Assembly: GCA_965232985.1 (NCBI GenBank)
Contig: CBDDRC010000043.1
Span: 1 to 64,000 of the forward strand
Length of the DNA stretch: 64,000 nucleotides
Direction: 5' to 3'
DNA from: JADFDG01 sp965232985
GTDB lineage: Bacteria; Pseudomonadota; Gammaproteobacteria; Pseudomonadales; JADFDG01
The notes under the pieces are model-generated. The model searched no databases. It saw only the letters and a list, made by a program, of their open reading frames with translations, and had not been told where the DNA came from. Both the position numbers and the translations under genes were made by a program. The stretch's first letter is position 1, and the number at the start of each line of letters is the position of its first letter. Below, piece after piece: positions 8,222-16,512 of the stretch.

Positions 8222-8863
8222 ATGCAGACCTTCATGCAACTCGTTGGCCTCTATGCCATTACCGATCCTGATCTGTTGCCCGACACGCAACTGGTCGAGG
8301 CCGCCGCTGCCGCAATCGACGGGGGCGCCACCATCGTCCAATACCGCAACAAGCGGGCCGATAGCGCAACCCGGCGGCGTGAGGCGGAAATTCTCAACAC
8401 CCTGTGCCGCGAGGCCGGCGCGTTGTTGCTCATCAATGACGATATCGATCTGGCGTTGAGTTGCGGCGCGCATGGCGTGCACCTGGGCCAACAGGACGGC
8501 ACCATCGCCGAGGCACGCGCCCGACTCGGCGATGACGCCGTGATCGGTCAGAGCTGTTATGCCTCGCTCGAACGTGCGATCACGGCACAGGCAGCCGGCG
8601 CGAACTACGTTGCCTTCGGGCGCTTTTTTGCTTCGCACACCAAACCGCAGGCAGCGCCGGCGGAGATCGCGCTGCTGGCCGAGGCACGCGCGGTCATCGA
8701 CATCCCGATCGTCGCCATCGGCGGCGTGACGGTTGCCAATGCGCCCGCACTGATTCGCGCGGGCGCTGATGCTGTTGCCGTCATTCACGGCCTGTTCGGC
8801 GCTCCCGATGTCGCGGCGCGGGCGCGCGAATTCACCGCCCTGTTCAATCGAGGACCTATTTGA
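8222..8863 (+). CDS. thiE: Thiamine-phosphate synthase
   Basis: Couples HMP-pyrophosphate with the thiazole phosphate to make thiamine monophosphate. The 213-residue TIM-barrel protein contains the family motifs QYRNK (diphosphate binding), INDDIDLA and HLGQQD, and GGVTVANAP near the C terminus. The ATG at 8222 lies one base after the thiD stop; a second in-frame ATG at 8234 is possible. The stop overlaps the hemL start (TGATG), pointing to coupled translation. The reading frame is open upstream into thiD but that extension has no thiE homology. Confidence 0.94.
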   Translation: MQTFMQLVGLYAITDPDLLPDTQLVEAAAAAIDGGATIVQYRNKRADSATRRREAEILNTLCREAGALLLINDDIDLALSCGAHGVHLGQQDGTIAEARARLGDDAVIGQSCYASLERAITAQAAGANYVAFGRFFASHTKPQAAPAEIALLAEARAVIDIPIVAIGGVTVANAPALIRAGADAVAVIHGLFGAPDVAARAREFTALFNRGPI

Positions 8864-10143
8864 TGAGCCGCTCCGAAGAACTGTTCGCCCGCGCCCGGCA
8901 ATCAATTCCCGGCGGCGTGAATTCGCCGGTGCGGGCCTTTCGGCAAGTGGGCGGCACGCCGATATTTTTTGTGCGCGGCGCAGGCGCATACGTCACCGAC
9001 GCAGATGGGAAACGCTACATAGATTATGTGCAGAGCTGGGGGCCGCTTGTGCTCGGGCACGCGCATCCGGCGGTGATTGATGCGGTCAAGCGCACTGCCG
9101 AGAGCGGCCTGTCGTTCGGCGCACCGACCGAGCTGGAAGTTCGCATGGCCGAGCGCGTCAAAGCGATCGTGCCGTCGATGGATCTGCTGCGCATGGTCAA
9201 CTCCGGCACCGAAGCAACGATGAGTGCAATCCGGCTGGCGCGGGGCTTTACCGGCCGCGACCGTATCGTCAAGTTCGAAGGCTGCTACCACGGTCATGCC
9301 GACTCGCTGCTGGTAAAAGCCGGTTCCGGGGCACTGACCCTTGGCGTGCCGAGTTCCGCCGGCGTACCGGCCGATCTCGCGCAGCACACCATCACCCTCG
9401 ATTACAACGATGCGCAGCAGGTGCGCGAATATTTTGCGCGCGAAGGCAACAAGGTTGCGGCGCTCATCGTCGAGCCAGTCGCCGGCAACATGAACTGCAT
9501 TCCGCCGACAGCGGGCTTTCTCGAGACGCTACGCGAGGTGTGTGATCGCAGCGGTACGGTGCTGATCTTCGACGAAGTCATGACGGGATTTCGCGTCGCT
9601 CTCGGCGGCGCGCAGGCGCACTACAACATCAAGCCGGATCTTACCTGCCTGGGTAAGGTAATCGGTGCCGGATTACCGGTTGGCGCATTCGGCGGCCGGC
9701 GCGACATCATGGAAAAAATTGCGCCGCTGGGCCCGGTTTACCAGGCCGGCACGCTCTCCGGAAATCCGTTGGCGATGGCTGCCGGGCTGGCGATGCTCGA
9801 CGCAATCGAACAGCCGGGCTTTTATGCCGGGCTGACGCGGCGCACCGCGGCGTTAATGGCCGGCTTGCGTGCCGAGGCGAAAAAAGCCGGGGTGCCATTG
9901 ACCACCAACCAGGTCGGCTCGATGTTCGGATTCTTTTTCACGACCGAACAACAAATTTCGCGCTTCGCTCAGGTGTCGCAGTGCGACATCGAACGCTTCA
10001 AACATTTCTTCCACCTGATGCTCGCTGAAGGTGTCTACCTGGCACCGAGCGCCTATGAAGCAGGATTCATGTCCGGCGCACACACCGATGCTGATGTCAC
10101 CGCCAGCGTGCAGGCGGCCGGGCGCTGTTTCGCGCAGCTTTGA
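8863..10143 (+). CDS. hemL: Glutamate-1-semialdehyde 2,1-aminomutase
   Basis: PLP enzyme that converts glutamate-1-semialdehyde to 5-aminolevulinate, the first committed tetrapyrrole precursor in the C5 pathway. The 426-residue protein has the PLP lysine K265 in LGKVIGAGLPVGAFGG and the start SEELFARARQSIPGGVNSPVRAF typical of the family. The ATG at 8863 overlaps the thiE stop by one base. It is last in the hemJ-thiD-thiE-hemL run and converges on the PBP1b gene with 22 bases between stops. Confidence 0.97.
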   Translation: MSRSEELFARARQSIPGGVNSPVRAFRQVGGTPIFFVRGAGAYVTDADGKRYIDYVQSWGPLVLGHAHPAVIDAVKRTAESGLSFGAPTELEVRMAERVKAIVPSMDLLRMVNSGTEATMSAIRLARGFTGRDRIVKFEGCYHGHADSLLVKAGSGALTLGVPSSAGVPADLAQHTITLDYNDAQQVREYFAREGNKVAALIVEPVAGNMNCIPPTAGFLETLREVCDRSGTVLIFDEVMTGFRVALGGAQAHYNIKPDLTCLGKVIGAGLPVGAFGGRRDIMEKIAPLGPVYQAGTLSGNPLAMAAGLAMLDAIEQPGFYAGLTRRTAALMAGLRAEAKKAGVPLTTNQVGSMFGFFFTTEQQISRFAQVSQCDIERFKHFFHLMLAEGVYLAPSAYEAGFMSGAHTDADVTASVQAAGRCFAQL

Positions 10144-10165
10144 TCGCCGCAAGTGCTCGCCCGGT

Positions 10166-12517
10166 TCACTCGACCAGGCGACGAAAGAAACCCTTGACCC
10201 CCTCAACGGCTTCGACCGTCGTCCCGCACAGCGTCGCCTTTTCCGGCACGGTGCCGGCAATCACCGGCACCCGCACCGCAGCGCCGCAACCTTCTGCAGC
10301 CCGGGCCTCGCCGCCAGGCACCAACCACGCCCACTCGACACCGGTCGGGGCAACCGGCGACAGCGCCATTTGCGGCAGGCGACCCGTGAAATCGGCCCAG
10401 ACCCGCAGGGCCCCGGTTGCGCCCGACAGCGCTGTCGCCCGGTTGTCGTCATAACCAACCCAGGCGATAGCCAGATGGCTGCCGGTAAAACCGGCAAACC
10501 AACTGTCACGCGCGTTATCGGTCGTCCCGGTTTTGCCGGCGGCGTCGATTTCGCGCGACAACAGGTTGTAGACGCTGCGCGCCGTGCCGCGCCGCACGGT
10601 TTCCTGCATCGCATGCGTCAGCAGGAAGGCCGTCGCCGGCGACAGCACACGTTCGGTGCGCGTTTCCCGCACCAGCAATACGGTGCCATCGGCGGCCAGC
10701 ACCCCGCGCACTGCGCGCGGACGAATGCGCAACCCGCCGGAAGCCAGCGGCTGATACATCCCCAGCACCTCCAAGGGCGACAGCGTGGCACTGCCAAGCA
10801 ACAGCGCCGGATATGGCGGCAGTTCCGCGTCAACACCGAGCGTGCGGGCCTGGCGGATGACCGTCTCAATGCCAAGCTCAAGCCCCAGCCGCGCCGTTGC
10901 CTGATTCCAGGAATTGGCGAGCGCATCCACCAGCATCACCTGGTGATCCGGCGGGTTACCGTGACTGACATGATCGTAGTTGCCAGGTCGCCAGTCCGGG
11001 CTGCCCTTCACTTTCGCGCTGATCGGCGCGTCGCTGATGAAACTGGCCAGTGAATAACGCTGTGGCTGTTGCAGGGCGGCAAGAAATACCACCGGCTTCA
11101 TTAGCGAACCGATGGTGCGCCGCGCATCGACAACGCGATTGAACCCGGCGAAATCGACATCGCGGCCACCAACCGCCGCCTCGATCTCGCCGGTCTGCGG
11201 CACCGATACCACCAGCGCGCCTTCAAGACCGGTCATTCCGTTGTCTTTTTCAATTTGCACCAGTGTTTGTGCAAGCGCCGCCTCGGCAGCCTGCTGCACA
11301 CCAGGATCAAGCGCGGTAAATACCGCCAAACCGTCACCGGTCAATGCCTCATTGTCGAGCCGCGATTGCAGTTCCGCGCGCACGATGGCCATGTACGCCG
11401 GATAACGATTCAGACGCAGACGCGGCGTCGGCACAATATTCAGCGGCAGATTTTTCGCAGTCTCGGCGCGCACTCGGTCAACGCCGCCGGTGGCAACCAG
11501 CGCATCAAGCACGGTGTTGCGTCGTTCGCGGGCACGCTCCGGATGCCGCCAGGGATTCAGTTGGCTGGGCCCTTTGATCAGCCCGACCAGCAAGGCAACC
11601 TCTTGCAGTTGCAACTCCGCCACCGGCCGTCCGAAGTAGTACAGGCTGCCGAGCGCAAAACCATGCACGGCGCGCCGACCTGCTTGCCCGAGATAAATCT
11701 CGTTGCAGTAAGTCTCAAGAATCGTGTTCTTGTCGTAATGAACCTCGAGCAACACCGCCATGATCGCTTCGATCAGCTTGCGCGTCACCGTGCGCTCGTT
11801 GTCGAGATAAAAATTCTTCACCAGTTGCTGGGTGAGCGTGCTGCCGCCCTGCTGGACTTCGCCGGATTTCACATTCACCCACAAGGCGCGCAGCATGCCG
11901 CGCGGCGAAATGCCGATGTGCTCGGGAAAATTCCGGTCCTCAACCGCCAGCAGCGTCTCAAGCAGAAAGGGCGGCCGCTCGCCGAGCCGCATTAGCACGC
12001 GATCCTCAGCGTCTTTCGGGCGAATGGTGCCGATCACGACCGGCTCCAGACGCAGCACGCGATCCGCCGCAGTCAGCCGTTCGATGCGTGCCGCAGAAAA
12101 AGCGATTGTCGCTTTCTGCGGGCGCGTCCGCCCTTCCGGAAAAGCAAACCCGCGCGCCACCAGCTGCACCGTCAAGCCATCGGCACTGATCGCGAATTCG
12201 CCCTGCGCTGCCGGCGCCGCAACTTCTCGATAACCGAGCTCACGCAGTTCGCCAAGCAATGCCGCCACAGTGAGTGGCCGGCCGGCGTAAAGATCAAGCG
12301 GACGGGCATAAACGCGCGCCGGCACCGTCCAGCGATGCGCATCGAAGGTGTTGGTCACTACCGCATCAAGGTAGGCGACATACAGTGCGCATATCGTCAA
12401 TCCGGCGATCATTGCCCGGAGCAGGAAGCGGCGCACTGCAGGCCAGGGCCCACCGCGCAGGCGCTTACGGCGCCCGGCGACCGGGCCTGAGGAGTTATTG
12501 CGGGAAGGTTTCGACAT
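10166..12517 (-). CDS. mrcB: Bifunctional penicillin-binding protein 1B
   Basis: Inner-membrane class A PBP that polymerises lipid II into glycan strands and cross-links the peptides. The 783-residue protein has a basic cytoplasmic tail, a membrane segment (about 32-52), a UB2H-like region, a GT51 transglycosylase domain (EDRNF 193-197 with catalytic E193; GGSTLTQQLVKN 224-235) and a transpeptidase domain with S471-x-x-K474, S536-W-N and K662-T-G. All catalytic motifs are intact. The ATG at 12517 (MSKPSRNN) is selected; the frame extends 162 codons further into the divergent adenosine kinase gene, which is coding on the other strand. Confidence 0.95.
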   Translation of the reverse strand: MSKPSRNNSSGPVAGRRKRLRGGPWPAVRRFLLRAMIAGLTICALYVAYLDAVVTNTFDAHRWTVPARVYARPLDLYAGRPLTVAALLGELRELGYREVAAPAAQGEFAISADGLTVQLVARGFAFPEGRTRPQKATIAFSAARIERLTAADRVLRLEPVVIGTIRPKDAEDRVLMRLGERPPFLLETLLAVEDRNFPEHIGISPRGMLRALWVNVKSGEVQQGGSTLTQQLVKNFYLDNERTVTRKLIEAIMAVLLEVHYDKNTILETYCNEIYLGQAGRRAVHGFALGSLYYFGRPVAELQLQEVALLVGLIKGPSQLNPWRHPERARERRNTVLDALVATGGVDRVRAETAKNLPLNIVPTPRLRLNRYPAYMAIVRAELQSRLDNEALTGDGLAVFTALDPGVQQAAEAALAQTLVQIEKDNGMTGLEGALVVSVPQTGEIEAAVGGRDVDFAGFNRVVDARRTIGSLMKPVVFLAALQQPQRYSLASFISDAPISAKVKGSPDWRPGNYDHVSHGNPPDHQVMLVDALANSWNQATARLGLELGIETVIRQARTLGVDAELPPYPALLLGSATLSPLEVLGMYQPLASGGLRIRPRAVRGVLAADGTVLLVRETRTERVLSPATAFLLTHAMQETVRRGTARSVYNLLSREIDAAGKTGTTDNARDSWFAGFTGSHLAIAWVGYDDNRATALSGATGALRVWADFTGRLPQMALSPVAPTGVEWAWLVPGGEARAAEGCGAAVRVPVIAGTVPEKATLCGTTVEAVEGVKGFFRRLVE

Positions 12518-12610
12518 GGCGCGCGAGTATAGCCCGCGCGGTACGGCTAGAATGTGCGCCGCCGCAATCTGGCCTTTATGCCCAAACCGCCCTGCCACAG
12601 GAGACATCGG

Positions 12611-13612
12611 ATGGCCCGCTACGACATCTACGGTATGGGCAATGCCCTGCTGGATACCGAGGTTGAGGTCGATGACGCCTTCCTCGCCCGCATGGGCATT
12701 GAGAAGGGCATGATGACGCTGGTTGATGCTGATCGTCAGCGCACATTGCTGAATGCACTCACCGCGCATAGCCCGGCACACAAACGCGCCAGCGGCGGTT
12801 CGGCAGCAAACTCCATCATCGCTGCGCAGTATTTCGGCAGCCGCGCGTTTTTTTCCTGCCGCGTCGCACACGACGATGCCGGCGATTTCTATCTGAACGA
12901 CATGGAAAAAGCCGGTGTCAGTGTCAACCGCAACGCGCGTGGCGCTGGCGTCACCGGCCGCTGCCTGGTGATGATCACGCCTGATGCCGAGCGCACCATG
13001 CACACATTTCTCGGTATTTCCGAGACCCTCTCGCCCGTCGATCTCGACGACAACGCTATCCGCGATGCGCGCTGGACCTATCTCGAAGGCTATCTCGCAT
13101 CATCGGCCACCGGCCGGGAAGCGGCGCTGCATGCCGGCCGGATTGCGCGTGCTGCCAGCCGCCAGGTCGCCATGACGTTCTCTGATCCGGCCATGGTGCA
13201 ATATTTCCGCGACGGTCTGGCAACCATGCTCGGCGACGGCGTTGATCTGCTGTTCTGCAACCATGTTGAAGCGCAGGCATGGACGGGCACCACGACGATT
13301 GCGGATGCTGCCCGCCTGCTCAAAAGTATTGCACGGTCGTTCGTCATCACCTGCGGCGGCAAAGGCGCGCTGGCATTTGACGGCACCGACTTCCACGATA
13401 TCGCCCCGACGCCGGTGCATGCCGTCGACACCAATGGCGCCGGCGATATGTTCGCCGGCGCGTTCCTGCACGGCCTGATCCACGGCATGGCATTCGGCGA
13501 AGCCGGGCGACTCGCCAGCGCAGCGGCGGCCAAAGTGGTGTCGAACTTTGGCCCGCGCCTGCACCCGATGGAGCACATCGAAGTGCTCGACGCTGTCCGG
13601 CGCAGCGCCTGA
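12611..13612 (+). CDS. Adenosine kinase, PfkB family
   Basis: Probable adenosine kinase (ATP plus adenosine to AMP plus ADP), a purine salvage step. The 333-residue protein has the PfkB signature with catalytic aspartate D279 in NGAGDMFAGAF (GAGD 276-279) and the N-terminal substrate motif SGGSAANSII (about 61-70). The ATG at 12611 follows an AGGAGA ribosome site; a longer frame to 12554 has no support. Other PfkB sugar kinases cannot be excluded from sequence alone, but the N terminus ARYDIYGMGNALLD resembles Xanthomonadales adenosine kinases. A TAGAAT -10-like hexamer lies at 12548-12553. The Rieske gene follows after 36 bases. Confidence 0.85.
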   Translation: MARYDIYGMGNALLDTEVEVDDAFLARMGIEKGMMTLVDADRQRTLLNALTAHSPAHKRASGGSAANSIIAAQYFGSRAFFSCRVAHDDAGDFYLNDMEKAGVSVNRNARGAGVTGRCLVMITPDAERTMHTFLGISETLSPVDLDDNAIRDARWTYLEGYLASSATGREAALHAGRIARAASRQVAMTFSDPAMVQYFRDGLATMLGDGVDLLFCNHVEAQAWTGTTTIADAARLLKSIARSFVITCGGKGALAFDGTDFHDIAPTPVHAVDTNGAGDMFAGAFLHGLIHGMAFGEAGRLASAAAAKVVSNFGPRLHPMEHIEVLDAVRRSA

Positions 13613-13648
13613 AATGCTCGCCGTGTCCCCGAATAGAAGGAAGCCCTC

Positions 13649-13984
13649 ATGACCCTGCTCTGCCGCGTCGATGAGGTGCCCGAGGACACAGCGCGCGGCT
13701 TCACGTTCGGCGAACACGCGCTGATCGTGGTGCGGCATAACGGTCAGCTGCACGTCTATGTCAACTGGTGCCCGCACCTGGGCATCGAACTTAACTACCA
13801 GCCCGATGAGTTCTTCGACTACGACCACCATTTTCTGCAATGCGCCAACCACGGCGCACTGTTCGAGGTACACAACGGCCTGTGCATCATCGGGCCCTGC
13901 AAGGGCAGCTCGCTGAAGAAGGTCGGGTTCGCCATTGAGGGCGGCGAGATTCACGTGCACTCGGTGCCGATGCGCACCCGGTGA
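13649..13984 (+). CDS. Small Rieske [2Fe-2S] protein
   Basis: A 111-residue soluble ferredoxin-like protein that is nothing but a Rieske domain. The cluster ligands are C41-x-H43 (NWCPHLG) and C65-x2-H68 (CANHGAL), with hydrophobic spacing typical of the family. No membrane segment, signal peptide or catalytic oxygenase domain is present, so it may donate electrons to an unidentified partner; in some genomes such genes are annotated as nitrite-reductase-small-subunit-like. It follows adenosine kinase by 36 bases, within which AGGAAG gives a ribosome site. The substrate or partner is unknown. Confidence 0.88.
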   Translation: MTLLCRVDEVPEDTARGFTFGEHALIVVRHNGQLHVYVNWCPHLGIELNYQPDEFFDYDHHFLQCANHGALFEVHNGLCIIGPCKGSSLKKVGFAIEGGEIHVHSVPMRTR

Positions 13985-14107
13985 GCATCGTGCCCGGCTT
14001 GTTGGCCGGCCCGGATCATGTGTGACGCTGACGCTGCCCCTGCAACTGACTGACTGTATGAGTCTTCATAAGTCTTCGGAGCTCGCCGGCATCGCGACCC
14101 CGAGGTG

Positions 14108-14113
14108 TATGAT
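14108..14113 (+). promoter_or_regulatory. Candidate -10 element upstream of dksA
   Basis: TATGAT followed by a GC-rich discriminator (GGCGCGCC). I find no convincing -35 at 16-18 bases upstream. The surrounding 13985-14268 interval (284 bases) has no other gene that I can support; it holds this element, a short inverted repeat near 14057 and the ribosome site AGAGGGGGA just before the dksA ATG. Confidence 0.35.
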
Positions 14114-14268
14114 GGCGCGCCTGCAGCAGCCATGCCCGGCGGCGACCATTGCGGGGCATGACAAACCACAGAGGACGGATTATTTTGTTGCGTCGATTTT
14201 CAGGGGTAAGTCGCGTATTGAGCGTTTTGCTCGGCGCCGACAACAGTGAATCAGAGGGGGAGTCCGAC

Positions 14269-15237
14269 ATGGCCAAGGCTGCCAAGCATAAGGGCAAGGG
14301 CGACAAAAAGAAGGATGGCAAGCCGGCCAAAGTGCCCGCCAAAGCCAAAAAGGTTGTGCCGAAGGCTGCAAAGCCTGCGCCAAAGGCGCTCAAGCCTGTC
14401 AAAGCGCCAGCCAAAGCGGCAAAGCCTGCCGCCACCAAGCCGCTAAAAGCCATTAAGGCCAAAGCTGTGGCAAAAGCGCCCGCCAAGGGCCAGCCGGCAA
14501 AATCTGTCAAACCGGCAAGCAAGGCAAAAACCACCGCCAAGCCGTTAAAAAACGCCGCGCCGGCAAAGCCGGTTGCCGCCAAGACCACGCCCAAAACTCC
14601 GACGAAAGCCCCGGTGACGGCGCCCGCTAAAGTGCCACCGGCAACGGCTGCCAAGCCGGCTCCGGCCCGGATCGCTGCCGGCACCAAAGCCAGTGCACCC
14701 GCCAGGGTCGAGCCGCTACCAGCCGAAGTCCGCAAACTCGAGCCGAAAAAAGCACCCGTCGTGAAGCTGCAACCGGTCAAACCGATCAATCCGCTCGAAC
14801 CGCCGGCCAACCCGAACACCCTGATTCATGGCCAAAAGCCATACATCGCCCAGACCGGTGAGCAATACATGAGCGACGGTCAACTCGCTCATTTCCGGCG
14901 CATCCTCCACGCTTGGAAACAGGAACTGATGGAGGAAGTGGACCGGACTGTGCACCACATGCAGGACGAGTCCGCTAACCTGCCTGACCCGAACGATCGC
15001 GCTACCCAGGAAGAAGAATTCGCGCTCGAACTGCGTACCCGCGACCGTGAACGCAAGTTGATCAAAAAGATCGACAAGACCCTCACCATTATTGAAGACG
15101 GCGATTACGGCTACTGTCAGGCCTGCGGCATCGAGATCGGCATCCGCCGCCTGGAAGCGCGCCCCACGGCTGAACTTTGTATCGACTGTAAAACGCTTGC
15201 CGAGATCAAAGAAAAGCAGGTCGGCTCCGGCAGCTGA
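14269..15237 (+). CDS. dksA: RNA polymerase-binding regulator DksA with long basic N-terminal tail
   Basis: DksA enters the RNA polymerase secondary channel and, with ppGpp, represses rRNA promoters and activates amino-acid operons. The C-terminal 150 residues are a normal DksA: the coiled-coil tip D240-x2-D243-x-A245 (equivalent to E. coli D71, D74, A76) and the zinc finger C283, C286, C304, C307. Before that are about 170 residues made almost entirely of K, A, P, T and V, like a histone H1 tail. Total length is 322 against about 150 in E. coli. The ATG at 14269 has a strong AGAGGGGGA site. The tail may bind DNA or RNA, or slow turnover; that is inference. Xanthomonadales DksA proteins have comparable tails. 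Confidence 0.95.
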   Translation: MAKAAKHKGKGDKKKDGKPAKVPAKAKKVVPKAAKPAPKALKPVKAPAKAAKPAATKPLKAIKAKAVAKAPAKGQPAKSVKPASKAKTTAKPLKNAAPAKPVAAKTTPKTPTKAPVTAPAKVPPATAAKPAPARIAAGTKASAPARVEPLPAEVRKLEPKKAPVVKLQPVKPINPLEPPANPNTLIHGQKPYIAQTGEQYMSDGQLAHFRRILHAWKQELMEEVDRTVHHMQDESANLPDPNDRATQEEEFALELRTRDRERKLIKKIDKTLTIIEDGDYGYCQACGIEIGIRRLEARPTAELCIDCKTLAEIKEKQVGSGS

Positions 15238-15265
15238 TTCCTGGCACGCTTTCCTTGACACAAGG

Positions 15266-15294
15266 GGCCGGGGAAAACCCGGCCTTCTGGTTTG
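15266..15294 (+). terminator. Possible terminator after dksA
   Basis: A perfect 7-bp stem GGCCGGG/CCCGGCC with a GAAAA loop starts 28 bases after the dksA stop, followed by TTCTGGTTTG. The T tract is weak, so it may only attenuate transcription into gluQ. Confidence 0.5.
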
Positions 15295-15333
15295 TGGACA
15301 CCCTGCCTGCCCATTCCCAGCCCCTGACAAAAC

Positions 15334-16239
15334 ATGTACTGCGGCCGCTTCGCTCCCTCGCCTACCGGGCCACTCCACATCGGCTCACTGACTTGTGCGT
15401 TGGCAAGTTTTCTTGATGCGCGTGCCGCAGGTGGCCGCTGGTTGGTACGTATCGAGGATCTCGATCCACCCCGCGAAAAACCCGGCGCCAGCGCCGGCAT
15501 TCTGCGCACACTGGAAGACCATGGCTTGGCCTGGGACGGCGAAGTCGTGTACCAGAGCCGGCGGCACGCGTTGTACGAAGCCGCCCTTGTGCAGCTGGCC
15601 CGCGACGGGCACGCATTCCGCTGCACGTTGTCGCGCACCCAACTCGATGCTCACGGCAGCAACCATCCCGGCCGCGCGCTCAGCGCGGCACTCTTCGAGC
15701 AGACGCTGCTCGACAAAACGCCGCCCGATGAGCCGCCCGGCTTTACTTGGCGGCTCGACGTACCGACGGCCGATATCCACTTCGTCGATCGCATCCAGGG
15801 CGCGCAGCACTGCAACCTTGCGCGTGACGGCGGCCCCTTCGTGATCCGGCGCCGTGACGGGCTGTTCGCCTATCAACTGGCGGTTGTCGTTGACGATGCC
15901 GCGCAGGGCATCACCGACGTCGTGCGCGGTTCGGATCTGCTCGATTCGACCCCCCGGCAATTGTTGCTTCAGGAGCGCTTGGGCGTGGCAACTCCTCGCT
16001 ATGCCCATATTCCGGTACTCGCTGATGCACAAGGCCAAAAGCTCGGCAAGCAGACGGAGGCTGCCCCGGTGACCGCAGCGCGACGGCTCGCCAACATGAA
16101 TCTCGCCCTGCGCGCACTCGGACAACCCGCGCAACCGGATGCCGACACGCCTGCCGAACTGCTGGCTGCCGCCATCACCCAGTGGTCAAGTGCCCGTATC
16201 CCCCACCGCATGGCCATTGATCTGACCGCGCTCGCCTGA
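15334..16239 (+). CDS. gluQ: Glutamyl-Q tRNA(Asp) synthetase
   Basis: Paralogue of the glutamyl-tRNA synthetase catalytic domain that attaches glutamate to queuosine at the wobble position of tRNA-Asp. The 301-residue protein has HIGS at 15-18 (GPLHIGS), a degenerate KMSKS-like loop (QKLGKQ) and no anticodon-binding domain, as expected. In E. coli a zinc is held by a C-x-C, Y, C set; here only the first cysteine (C97) remains, L99 replaces the second and no later cysteine follows. The start is the ATG at 15334. The gene follows dksA, an arrangement shared with many gammaproteobacteria. Confidence 0.93.
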   Translation: MYCGRFAPSPTGPLHIGSLTCALASFLDARAAGGRWLVRIEDLDPPREKPGASAGILRTLEDHGLAWDGEVVYQSRRHALYEAALVQLARDGHAFRCTLSRTQLDAHGSNHPGRALSAALFEQTLLDKTPPDEPPGFTWRLDVPTADIHFVDRIQGAQHCNLARDGGPFVIRRRDGLFAYQLAVVVDDAAQGITDVVRGSDLLDSTPRQLLLQERLGVATPRYAHIPVLADAQGQKLGKQTEAAPVTAARRLANMNLALRALGQPAQPDADTPAELLAAAITQWSSARIPHRMAIDLTALA

Positions 16240-16335
16240 GCCGGGCGGGCACGCCCGCCACATCATCTTTCGCCTTCACTTTCGCATTGCTCCACCGCTC
16301 CCGTATCCTCCGGTAACCGATCCGGAATCCACGCC

Positions 16336-16512
16336 ATGTACACCGATCGCCTGCTGCTCCTGTTCATTCTCGGCGGCTACCTGCTGTCACCGGCGCTCAT
16401 CGAGTGGTGGAGCGACGGCGGCACCGCCTGGTACCGGCCCTATCTGATCTGGCTGGCCCTGATCATCTTCAGTTACTGGATCGGCAAGAGCCGCGACCTC
16501 GATGACGTTTGA
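16336..16512 (+). CDS. cbrX: Small membrane ORF overlapping cbrA (CbrX-like)
   Basis: A 58-residue ORF with two hydrophobic segments (about 5-24 and 36-50) separated by a Trp-rich polar loop (EWWSDGGTAWYRP), ending in a charged tail. Its TGA stop (16510-16512) lies inside cbrA, whose ATG at 16502 is within the last codons, so the overlap is 11 bases. In Pseudomonas putida a small gene, cbrX, overlaps cbrA in the same way and couples its translation; position, size and overlap match that gene, though I compare from memory. It is too short for most gene callers. Whether the peptide itself functions is unknown. Confidence 0.75.
   Translation: MYTDRLLLLFILGGYLLSPALIEWWSDGGTAWYRPYLIWLALIIFSYWIGKSRDLDDV

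Noticed and set aside
14149..14268. An earlier start for dksA
   Set aside because: The extension (rich in R and hydrophobic residues) lacks DksA or tail character, while the ATG at 14269 has a very strong ribosome site.
16240..16335. GC-rich inverted repeat after gluQ (GGCGGGC/GCCCGCC) as a terminator
   Set aside because: The loop is only two bases and no T tract follows.
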